Translations under genes and position numbers: made by a program
Origin: Heterobasidion occidentale
Lineage: Eukaryota > Basidiomycota > Agaricomycetes > Russulales > Bondarzewiaceae
Reading direction: 5' to 3'
Assembly (NCBI GenBank): GCA_039111635.1
Contig: JBCAQO010000011.1
Coordinates: forward strand, 930,001 to 994,000
DNA: 64,000 nucleotides
Notes under the pieces: generated by a model
The model's database searches: none
What the model was told of the DNA's origin: nothing
Seen by the model: the letters and a program-made list of their open reading frames with translations, nothing else
Part shown: piece after piece, positions 54,131 to 63,161 of the stretch
How positions within the stretch are numbered: the stretch's first letter is position 1
Layout: each line of letters opens with the position of its first letter

Positions 54131-55199
54131 AGTATTGGGTGGTTCCGGAAGTAGTGGCAGGCTAATTTTCCCCTATAAACAGCATATCCCAAATCTAGGA
54201 TTTCTAATGCTAGACTTGACCAAACATTCCCCTTTAAAGTGCAAGGCATTGCAGTGAGCGCATTAGAAATTCATAGGTCCTATAGAGTGCTTTTCTGCAG
54301 GTTCTTGGTATGGCTGACAACCAAGAGGGAATTTTTGAGGAACAGCATTATCTCCAGGAGCATTGTCATCTAAATCTGGATGAGGAAGATGCTGTAATGG
54401 AGCAGGAGGTACACCTTGATCAAGGTCTGGATGCAGAACCTGATGTTCTGGAGCAGGGCCATCCACATTGATACCTAAGTCAAGAGAGGCTTGGACATTA
54501 GACTGTGTTCTATTGGTGCTCTGAGCCAAAGCCAGTACATTATCCATAACACAGATTCCTTGATTGGGCACTTCAGCTTGATTTATATTTCTAGATGGCT
54601 CTAGGAAAGAGGGTTCTGTCCTAGCCAAGTTTCGTCTTCGGATATGTTCGGTAAATAAAGTGCATAAGTTGTCCTCTACTCTTTGCATGTAATCCATATG
54701 TGGCGGATGGCTCATCCGATAAGCAGCCTGATGGACATGATGAGCAACACTATGTCATGGTAGACTGGGATACATATCAAAGGGCAAAGGATAGTGTATT
54801 CTTGAAGGCCCAGCTATAGGCTGCACATTTGGTTGAGGGGGCCAATACAAATTGTGGTAATAGGATGAAGGGTGCTGCCAAAATCCTGTATTTGTACCTA
54901 TCGAAGCTTGACCAAAATATTGAAGCCATTTACAGGTGTCGAATTGACTTGTTACCCATTCATGCAAGAAGGTTCAGAGATAGGAGGAGCCATTCTTATG
55001 TTGAAACACATCATCAACTGGCCTTGTAATGATATGTGATGGCCTAGCAACAGGCATATTAAAGATTGGCTGAGGGATAGGCTCTCTTTGTCCTTCTTCA
55101 ATATGCCTGCGCTGGATTGTAGGAGAAGTTGACGGGACATACTCCGGTTGGCCCATCGACAGGCCATCAAGCCGACGCCGGCACGCACGTTCGGCTCCC

Positions 55200-55820
55200 C
55201 TCTTCTATCGACGTGTCTCGTCAAATTGTCGCTCGTTCTTTTCGTCCAGACTGGCGTCGTCTCGGGGTCCGTGCGAGTGCGTCCAGCGGCGGCGTTGTGC
55301 CGCCCGGTCCGAAAGGCCCAGCTCGACGCCGCCCACTCTGCGCTGCCAAGGCCCGTCCGTGGGCCGCACAGCCGCTGTACGCCGTCGAAGTGCGCGGCGC
55401 CCGCCTCCTGTCCTTCCAGGCCGAGGTCTGGACGGTGCACGTAGGCGTGGAGGACCAGGTGCAGACCCGGACGCTCGGCAGACCATGGGGTTCGGGGCGC
55501 GGGGCGGGGCGCCGCTACAGGATGGGCTCGACGGACGCGCGTCGGGCGTGTCTGGTGCATCTGCGGACTGGCCAGATAATGCTGGCCGGTTCGGCGCGAA
55601 CGCACGCGCGCGTCCGTCGTATCGCCCCAAGCTGCGCGCGCCCTTGCTGCACCTGCCATGCGATCTTCGGCGCGTGCCAACTGGTCGGACGCGAAGCTGT
55701 TCTTCTAGACGAGTACGTGATGGGTCGGGTTGGGGTTCCGCTTCCCCTTCGCGTTCCCTCCGTTCTCTGACGGCGATTTTGACGACACAGTCCGGCGTCG
55801 GATGAGTAGTATGGTGAACC
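55200..55820 (+). pseudogene. GC-rich relic of a type A exon 2 (inverted partner of 47430-47870)
   Basis: The nucleotide pattern follows the type A deaminase core on the plus strand: AAGCTGCGCGCGCCC..TGCTGCACCTGCCATG region equivalent to GLSxKHxCYAC, then CCTTCGCGTTCCCTCCGTTC (FAFPxFSD) and GACGACACAGTCCGGCGTCG (DDTVRRR). Frames are broken and GC content is very high. Confidence 0.55.
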
Positions 55821-56152
55821 ATGATTTATTGGTGGTCGGGGATAAGTTTTGAATTGAATGGGAGGAATTTGGTCTCAAAGGAGTGGTCCGGTGAATGATA
55901 GCGAGGACAATGAACATGCCATTCGGCGTAGGCACGAAGCGGGGAACAGTGCGATGCCCAGCTTAGCTCGAAGGCACGGATAGAACGGGGTCGCTTTGCC
56001 CTGCGATATATCTCAAGGATGCCCGACTGATGCCCGGAGCCGGAGCACAATGAACGTGAGAAAAAGTGACGTCGGCCATTGCCGAACTGGGCGATCCCCC
56101 TGAGCTCTTTTTCGGCGAGCTTCATCTTGACCTCCGCTACACTAAGTTACCA

Positions 56153-57175
56153 ATGCCGATGGCTTCCCCAGAAACACTCGTTGCTTGCTTCTAATCCACA
56201 TTTGATACAGGTATTCACCGCTGGAGGGACAACCTCAAGCATCTCAGCGGCCAGATGAAGGACGTCGTCGATGCACTGACCGCTCTTTGCATATCCGAAC
56301 CTGGCACCTGTGCCGCTGCGGCCATAGAGGTCCACTCAAGCAGTCCGTGCGTCTTGTATATCTCGCCACTTCCGACGATGCGGTCGGCTCCCTCGAGCCC
56401 CACTTTCAGACCCTAGTATGGAGGAGCCTTCAGGAGGTGGCGCTCTCGACGAACAGCACACCTCCCCCGCTCGATTCGCCGGCGGTCGATCTCGCAGTCG
56501 AGGTGTACGGATTTGCTTGGGCGGCGTTCTATGACCGCTTTGCGCCCGAGGTTGAATACTATTGCACGCGGTTCTTCCCTCAGGTCACGGTTCGGAGAGT
56601 GAGACTATCAGCGACGAAGAGCGGCGCGATCTCCAGAACATAGGCGATTTTTTCGATGTGCTTCGCAAGACGGTCACGCGCACGAAGCCCGCGAACGCTG
56701 AGTTGAGGAACATCGTTTCGACTCTCGGCCTGCTCAGTGCTGCTGTTCGGCCGCACCTCGACGACTCCGGACTGCGCACATTGATATACAGGAGCGCTCA
56801 AATAGGTAAGCCCCTTCTAATCAAAGCCGTCTTTCGCCGAATCTTACCCTGACTATCGATTATCTGCAAAGTCAAGACAGCCTATACGTCTCTTCTTCCC
56901 TATTTGAGTGCCGTTGTAAAGCTACATTGTCCTATCAAAGTCCTCCTCGACACCGCCCGTTCTGATAAGACCCGTTCTTGGTTCGCACAGCCCCTCCGCG
57001 TCGTCCAAGTCCCCAACGCGCGCCTCCCTTCGAAGTGAACATGCACGACGACGCCGTGCTCAGCCTCTGGAAGGAGCACAAAGGCGTGGAGCGTCCTTGT
57101 GCAGATCTGGACGCCCAGTGGGATCGTCGAATCATCAAGCCAATGCAGTATGTCCTCGAGAATGAAACGCCAATG
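56153..57175 (+). pseudogene. Type A deaminase-fold pseudogene A3
   Basis: The start region MASPETLVACF is followed at once by TAA (56192-56194). Homology continues in changing frames: DNLKHLSGQMKDVVDALTAL, CISEPGTCAAAAIEVH, a frame change, YLATSDDAVGSLEPHFQTL, LAVEVYGFAWAAFYDRFAPE, another frame change, ETISDEERRDLQNIGDFFDV and an intron-like GT-AG near 56,807. Exon 2 has IKVLLDTARSDKTRSWFAQP, VNMHDDAVLSLWKEHKGVER and MQYVLENET. Homology then stops at about 57,170 and passes into B2 3' flank sequence, so the deaminase core is missing. It is the inverted sister of A2 and does not share A2's inversion. Confidence 0.78.
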
Positions 57176-57560
57176 GTAAACTGCCAGACTAGTCGTGTAC
57201 TTGATCGCGCGGCAGGGTCGAGATGGTTGCAGTGCGCCTTTAATCCATGAGACGGTCATATCAGCTACGTGGTTCACCTCATACTTTCAGTGCTTCAGCA
57301 TGTCCTTCGAAGGTGATCCTTGTTCAAAATCATTTCACGATATACACTCAAACAGACAATGGGTAACGGACACATATAAGCAACGTCTTCAGTACATCAG
57401 CACACAATTCAGCGACTTCCATTTCGTCGTGACAACATCCAAGCCTAAAAGTACACGAATCCCAATCCTTGTGCCTTGTGCGATATGGCCATTCAGTTGT
57501 CAGTGACAGAAAAATAACCATTCGCTTGCGGTGAGCAGGTTTTTGCTCTTCCTGGAAATG
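57170..57560 (+). repeat. Inverted copy of the B1 3' flank
   Basis: Matches 45,000-45,400 in opposite orientation (MSFEGDPCSKSFHDIHSN against MSFEGGRRSKSFHDIHSY, ILVPCAIWPFSCQ in both), adjoining the 3' end of B2. Confidence 0.65.
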
Positions 57561-57613
57561 ATTTCGGGGTTAGAAGAATCGCTATTTATATGAGTGAAGC
57601 ACACCTACTTTAA

Positions 57614-59051
57614 TCAATGGTCCCCTTGGTCTTCCTGCTCCGTGTCCGGTGGAGGAGGTGACGCAGCTGTGCTGTCTGAATATCGTCGGCCTCTACGAGG
57701 CTGCGTCCAAGCAACATGAAAATCATCTTTGAGAATCTTGAGCATGTCGCGTCTGATCGCAGCATTCGAGACTAACGTGCTCCTAGATGGAATCTTGGGA
57801 AACACGTATGGTAAATACACTTTACCGTGAGTGCCCTTGAATTCAAAGGGAATGCCAACATTCTTGTTATAGGCCCGGAGGAAGGTATAGCATCCATGGC
57901 AGCATAGCTTAGAGACACCGATGAACCGGAATGGCTTCGCCCCAGGGTGATCATCGATGTATACGGCCAATGCACACTCGCAATGAATGAAGACTCGAGC
58001 GAAAGTAAACGTGTTTTGGCCATGGCCTGAGACTGAGCAGTGCCTGTTTATGAGCTCCGAGCGTACCACTTCCAATACTTCTGTGTTCCATCGAGGGCGT
58101 ACTGACTCGAATTGCCCTCGGCTACCAAAGCATTGCTGTGTGAAATAGGGATTGCCCATGTCGACTGCGTAAGACTGAGACATGCCCGGGACTTTCACAA
58201 CGGACATAACCGGTAGAAACCACGACGGAAATTTCTTGGTGCATGCAATTTGCAGTAAGACTTCGATGTGATTACGAAGAGAAATAACTTTTCGCAGGTA
58301 ACGCCTGACCTCAAGAAATATCTTTGTGTTCACTGTAAAAGTGCGTCAACATCGAGGAAATGGTCAAGTGGCGGATGCACGCACCATGGGCATGGAGTCG
58401 ATCTAAGAGCGAGTCATCCACTTTTTCATCTAAATGACGTTTAAGCTTCTCACCGAGCTTGTCGACAAGGCCCGCAAGAGAGTGTACTTGATCGCCTGCG
58501 GGCTTTTCTACTTTGACTAAGTCCGTGATGGACTTGAAAGTGGATTGGATATATCCGAGTACTTCGTATTGATCTCGGTCAAACAGTGAGTTCCAAACAG
58601 ATGATGTGTGACCCTGTGGGAATGCCCCCAAAAACTCTTCTGAGTGCTTCTCAAATTCAGATCGGAACTTCTTTCGAGAGAAGCGATAGATTTGAAGGAT
58701 GAGGTCCATCCGATGGGCATTAATATCACTTGAGGAAGTAGTCGAATGTCTACCATTGGCAAGTTTGGCGGTGCGTCCAAGGCAGGACCATACAGAGATA
58801 AGATGATCCTCGACTTCATGCTTCACATCCCCGTTAGTCGCAACGTACAACTTAGTCTCGTGAGGGCGCGCATCCAGAGCTACAGCGACAACATCTCCTG
58901 TCCCATTCGCAACGCTGATAGCAGCTAGCGCATCGAGAGCTACCCTGACCTGGCCGTCGACCTTACCAGAGAGAGATCATGCCGATTTAGATGTGGAAAA
59001 CAGGGGAAGTAATGGGTAGAGAGCTGACAGGAAAGCCTCTGGAGTAGCCAT
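57614..59051 (-). pseudogene. Type B OTT_1508-like deaminase, copy B2, with one in-frame stop at codon 25
   Basis: Exons are 58385-59051 and 57614-58332, with a 52-nt GT-AG intron. From MATPEAFLSALYPLLPLFST the frame meets TGA at 58977-58979 (codon 25) and then continues openly to the end (461 codons in total). Everything else looks functional: LDALAAISVANGTGDVVAVA, LYVATNGDVKHEVEDHLISV, FIHCECALAVYIDD with His and Glu, FRFIGVSKLCCHGCYTFLRA with CxxC, and KVYLPYVFPKIPSR. The stop may be a recent nonsense mutation; CGA to TGA fits the codon. Translation from a later ATG or a sequencing error are alternatives. It is divergently paired with A4. Confidence 0.72.
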
Positions 59052-59722
59052 TGGAGCTAGCTGATGGACGTTGATACGTTGATCCCTGTCTGTCCAGTCG
59101 TATTTATAGCGACATGGACCCTCAAGCTTCAAGGCCTCAAGGCCTGATGTCAGACACGAACAAGCTTCTGTATTACTTCCCAAGATATTGAATGATTTGA
59201 AACACGGAGAAAGTCTCAGAAAGAAGCAGAAGCCGCAGCACCAGATAGCCTCAGATGTCAGGGAAGTGATCAATAGATCATCAAGACGGCAGATGCGTTC
59301 GCGCTGCCAGCCAACTCAGTCAGTGCTCAGCCTGATTCCATACACGTGTCGTGGCACTTGTCAGAAGCTGACACTGAAGCATCGTTTGAAGTCGCAATCG
59401 TGATAGAGAAGAATCACTAAACAATTCGATTGTCGCCGGATTTGTCGAGATTCGAGCAGATTACAGCAAATTCCGTCAGGTTAGGCACTGGATGCTAGGT
59501 ACGCGGTTACGCACCGGACGCCATGAGTACGCTAGGTTACGCTGCACGTTGATAATCACAACTTGAAGGACCTAGAAGGCCACGGAGTGGCGTATCGGTG
59601 GCGTAGTAGTGGCGTGTCATTTCTACGGTCATTAGGCACCCCCTGCGTCCCCTCATTCAGACTCCGCAGGCCTTTATATACTCGCACTAACCACTACTTG
59701 ACAGAGACACCCCATAGACAAG
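59052..59722. promoter_or_regulatory. Shared divergent intergenic region B2 / A4
   Basis: This 671-bp interval holds, on the A4 side, the GTGGCG array, the TTCAGACTCCGCA box (59656-59668) and TTTATATA (59673-59680), about 45-65 bp before the ATG. On the B2 side there is TATAAATA (minus, near 59,100) and a TCGTGGCAC motif near 59,350. Confidence 0.65.
59587..59614 (+). promoter_or_regulatory. 11-bp-period GTGGCG array upstream of A4
   Basis: GTGGCG starts at 59587, 59598 and 59609, three exact copies spaced by 11 bp, so all would face the same side of the helix. Confidence 0.65.
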
Positions 59723-61161
59723 ATGGCTATCCCGGAATCTCTCGTTGCTTGCTTCCAGCCCATATATGAATCTACGATTATGCGTCGTTGGACGCCAGAC
59801 CTCAGTCATCTCGATCACAATATCAAGGATGTCGTTGATGCCTTGGCCGCCCTCTGCATATCAAAGCCCGGCGATCATGCTGCCGCAGCCATAGAAATCC
59901 ATACAAACAGTGCTTGCACCATATATCTCGCCGCCAATGATACAGCCGAGTCTCTGGAGTCTCACTTCCAAATCATATGGGCCAGTCTTCAACAGATAGC
60001 GCTGTCGACCAGCGGCGCTTCTCCCTCGCTTGATTCACCAGCAATCGATCTCGCGGTCGAAGTCTACGATTTCGCGTGGACGGCGTTTTATGAACATTTC
60101 GCGCCAGATGCTGATGCTGAATATCTTGTCAATGAATTCATCCCTAGAGTCATTGTCCCTACGTCCAAGGCAACGATAAACGACCAAGAACGTCGTGACC
60201 TACAGGAAGTAGGCAACCTCTTTGACCCTCTTCGCAAGGCGATCACTCGGACGAAACCCGCAAATGCTGATATGAAAAGCATCTTTTCAATGCTCGAACG
60301 CCTCAGTATTGTTCTTCGGCCTTACCTTGGTTTTCCTTCACCAGGCTCTTTGTTATATCGGTGCTGTGACATCGGTCAGTTTATTGTGACTTCCATATGC
60401 CTTTCGCTAACCTCGTAATTACTATGATAGTGGAAGCCGATTCCAAGCCTCTTTGGGACTATTTAAAGGGAGTGGTGGATATCAGTCGCCTGATCAAGAT
60501 CCTCCTTGACACCGCGCATTCTGCTGAGACCCGTTCTTGGTACACACAATCACTCCGTGTCGTTCAGGTTCCCAACACTCGCTATCCTTTCGAGGTCAAC
60601 ATGCACGACGATGCCGTGCTCAACCTCTGGAAGGACCACGGAGGAATTGAGGGTCCTCGCGCAGACCTGGATGCGCAGTGGAACAAGCGACTCGTTGAGC
60701 CGATGAAGGCGTTGTTTGATAGGTACAAACCGAAGGACGTGTCTATCACGTCCACGGACGGTCAGACTATCATCTCTGGTTCGGCGCGGCCGCACAGCGC
60801 GTGCGCTCTGCTTGCACACATCGCGAACTTGGCGGATGCAAGTCCCTATTTGTACATCGGATTGAGCAGCAAGCATAGCTGCTACGCTTGCTATGCGTTC
60901 TTCAGCGCGTACAACCTGTCGGACCCGAAGTTGCCTTTCGATATTAAAGGGATCAAATTGGAATTTTACATCCCTTTCGTTTTTCCAGCATTTTCCGACA
61001 ACACATTCAATGATGCGGTGCGACATCGTATGAGTACTATGGTAGAGAACGATCTTTGGGCAGTTTGGGATGAATGTCACACAGATTGGGAGACATACGC
61101 GACCTGGTCAGACGACGATGACGAAGAGGGTGTTTTTCGGCGCTTGAGTAAACAGCGTTAG
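59723..61161 (+). CDS. OTT_1508-like deaminase-fold protein, type A (copy A4), catalytic Glu absent
   Basis: Exons are 59723-60374 and 60431-61161, intron 56 nt, 460 residues from MAIPESLVACFQPIYESTIM. The N-terminal domain contains DVVDALAALCISKPGDHAAA and LAVEVYDFAWTAFYEHFAPD. Exon 2 contains LIKILLDTAHSAETRSWYTQ and VNMHDDAVLNLWKDHGGIEG. The zinc site is RPHSACALLAHIANLADASP and YIGLSSKHSCYACYAFF, with H339, C368 and C371. The Glu position is Ala. FVFPAFSDNTFNDAVRHRMS and an acidic tail follow. The frame is fully open and splice sites are good, so the gene looks functional as a zinc-binding, probably non-catalytic deaminase-fold protein. It is divergently paired with B2 and clearly more distant from A1 than A5 is. 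Confidence 0.78.
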
Positions 61162-61335
61162 GCTGGGTCTCGTTATGATAGTAAAAATAAAGAGTGTCCT
61201 CGTATGCGCACACGAGAAAAAACGGCATCTGTAAATCATTTGCACGTGTAGACAACACGGCTCCCACGCGACGTGGCGCGGTGTTCAACATCTGGTCAAC
61301 AACTCTCACTACCTTCATAGTGGCTGCTTCCATCG

Positions 61336-61445
61336 ATGGCTGCACCAGAAACTCGGATCGCTTGCTTACAGCCTCTTCCTCCTCGAATTATGTGCCGCTG
61401 GATGCCGAAGCTCGAGCATCTCAAACCCCAGATCAAGGATTTCTT
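61336..61445 (+). pseudogene. Type A N-terminal fragment (A6)
   Basis: MAAPETRIACLQPLPPRIMC and RWMPKLEHLKPQIKDFF match the first 37 residues of A1/A5. Homology then ends abruptly and the sequence becomes the antisense of a type B gene, marking a recombination junction at about 61,445. Confidence 0.7.
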
Positions 61446-62202
61446 CGACGGTGTTAAGAGCCATTCCTGGAATCTCTTGTTTGGAGCGATCTGGAACAGG
61501 GCGTTGATGGAATTACGAAGAGATATAATTTTTACCATATACCGTTCCACATCGAGGAAGTCCCGCTTGCGTCCGGAACACATGGCATCAATTTTGTGAA
61601 AATGGGTGCCGGCAAGTTCACTTACAACCGAATTTTTGGAATCAGCTTCTCCTCCCCACCGTCCGATAGGAGAGGCCCGAGTTTCCTACTCAATGTGTCG
61701 ATTAGCTTTGCGAGAGAGGTCAAAGGGGCTTTTGAGCAGTGTGACTTCGATTTTTTTGAGTCAAGTTCATCTTTGGTAAACAAGCCCTTGAGATTCAATG
61801 CGTCTTGGAAATATAGCGTGCACGTGTCTGCGCCATTTTTGATACGTTACTGTAAATTCTGCTAAGTGAACCGATAAATTCGAGCGATAATCTGCCACTC
61901 AGCGGTCAAGTGCAAACGTCTGTGCGCAGTGTTCTGAGATGATGCTGGATCGCGAGGAAGTGTCTTGACCGAGTCATCCGCAGCTCCGTTAGTCACGAGA
62001 TGTATTTCGGTCCTATCAGAGCGCGGATCCAGAGTAATGACTATGGCATCTTGGCGAGGTCGCGCTACACTAATAGCAGCCAGCGCGGTAATGAGATACT
62101 TCACCTCAACATGGGCATCACCGGGGTCCGACCTTCTTGCATCAGATGTCGAAAGCAGAGGGGAGAATAGAGAGCTGCAAGAGAGGCTTCTGGTGAGGTC
62201 AT
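61446..62202 (-). pseudogene. Type B deaminase pseudogene B3, truncated before the deaminase core
   Basis: The start MTSPEASLAALYSPLLSTSD (ATG 62200-62202) is close to B1. Homology continues with ALAAISVARPRQDAIVITLD and WQIIARIYRF, then TAG (61862-61864, Trp codon in B1) and TAA (61847-61849, Gln codon in B1). It resumes as TCTLYFQDALNLKGLFTKDE and, after frame disturbance, FLDVERYMVKIISLRNSINA. It is cut at about 61,446 by the type A fragment, so the HxE/CxxC half is gone. It is divergently paired with A5 and most similar to B1. Confidence 0.75.
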
Positions 62203-63161
62203 GGGGCGACATGTCGGACGATCTGAGAACGAGTCAACCTCCCGCTCCAGCACGCGGTGAAACTGTGAATGACTCTCAAAGAAAGCGCCATGAGAACTGC
62301 AATCGGCACCATGTATCGTGGCACCTCAGATACGGATATCCGGAGACCACGTCGGAGGTTGAAGGAGAATCGTCAACGTTGCTGCCTTTGGGAGACTAGC
62401 CTCACCGCTACTCACTGAGCTTCTACCGCCATTTTGTAGTGCTTCTAACTCCCTACAGCCTTCGACGTGCCGTTCACGCTAAAGAAGCGCCAAACAGTTA
62501 TTAATCATCGCCGGATCTGATCAGCGGGTGCGCAATGCGCCAGGTTGCGCCGCACGTCTAGACAAGAGCAGACGAATCGATCAGAATCGATCACAATACG
62601 AAGTAGTATGCAGAAGTATGTCGGACCAAGGGGGTCAACTCTGGTTTGACTTCTGCATGATCCAGGGGCCTGCGGCACTGTTTGACCACCGAGTCTCGAA
62701 GAACCTCAGGAGGGCTCTCGCTACCGAGAACTTATCAGACCTTTTGAAAAATCGCTGAAAGAAATTCATGAAAACTCGCAAATAAAAACACCACATCAGA
62801 CTAGATGACGGACACTCGTCTAACCATCAGGACATGTTTCCTCCATCTTCCACTTCCTCACGATACCGACCATCCACCCCCGAAAGGAGTCCTGACCCAA
62901 AACCTTATGAGAACCGCGAGAGAAAGTATTCGGCGTGGTGGTCAGGGTCCCGCAGGGCAGAGGACTGGCAGGGACTGACAGAGGTTAAGGTTGGGAAGGT
63001 CAGCGGCGGAGCCTGAGAAGTTTAGGACGTTTGGGCTGCGCCACGCCACGCCGTGGCAGTGCCGTGGCGTGTGGTACCTGACGGATCTCCGTGGCGCCAC
63101 TGTTCAGACTCCGCAGCCTCTCTGCCAAACAGAGACATCACCACAGACACGAATATCGGCA
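62203..63161. promoter_or_regulatory. Shared divergent intergenic region B3 / A5
   Basis: It contains TCGTGGCACC near 62,325 on the B3 side. On the A5 side there are GTGGC repeats at 63053 and 63064 (11 bp apart), a CCACGCCGTGG palindrome at 63046-63056 and the TTCAGACTCCGCA box at 63103-63115. Unlike A1 and A4, no TATA follows the box. The stretch 62,590-62,740 resembles 42,980-43,160 inverted. Confidence 0.6.

Larger units (their letters stand above)
49143..55150 (-). mobile_element. Decayed autonomous Helitron (Rep/Hel)
   Basis: This is about 6 kb of AT-richer DNA between two GC-rich flanks, coding on the minus strand for Helitron proteins in order: a variable N-terminus (54263-55156), a Helitron_like_N block (53741-54130 and 52729-53070), the Rep region with the HUH motif (GLPHMHLLIFL, His codons at 52240-52248) and KYDCHINVKICASVKAVKYI, and a PIF1-type helicase (49521-50936). 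Several in-frame stops interrupt it. The low-coordinate end has CTAA (minus, 49146-49143) followed by T, consistent with a Helitron 3' CTRR/T terminus, although no clear hairpin is seen. I could not identify a 5' TC end; 55150 is set by the composition change. Helitrons move by rolling-circle replication. This copy is unlikely to be autonomous. Confidence 0.85.
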
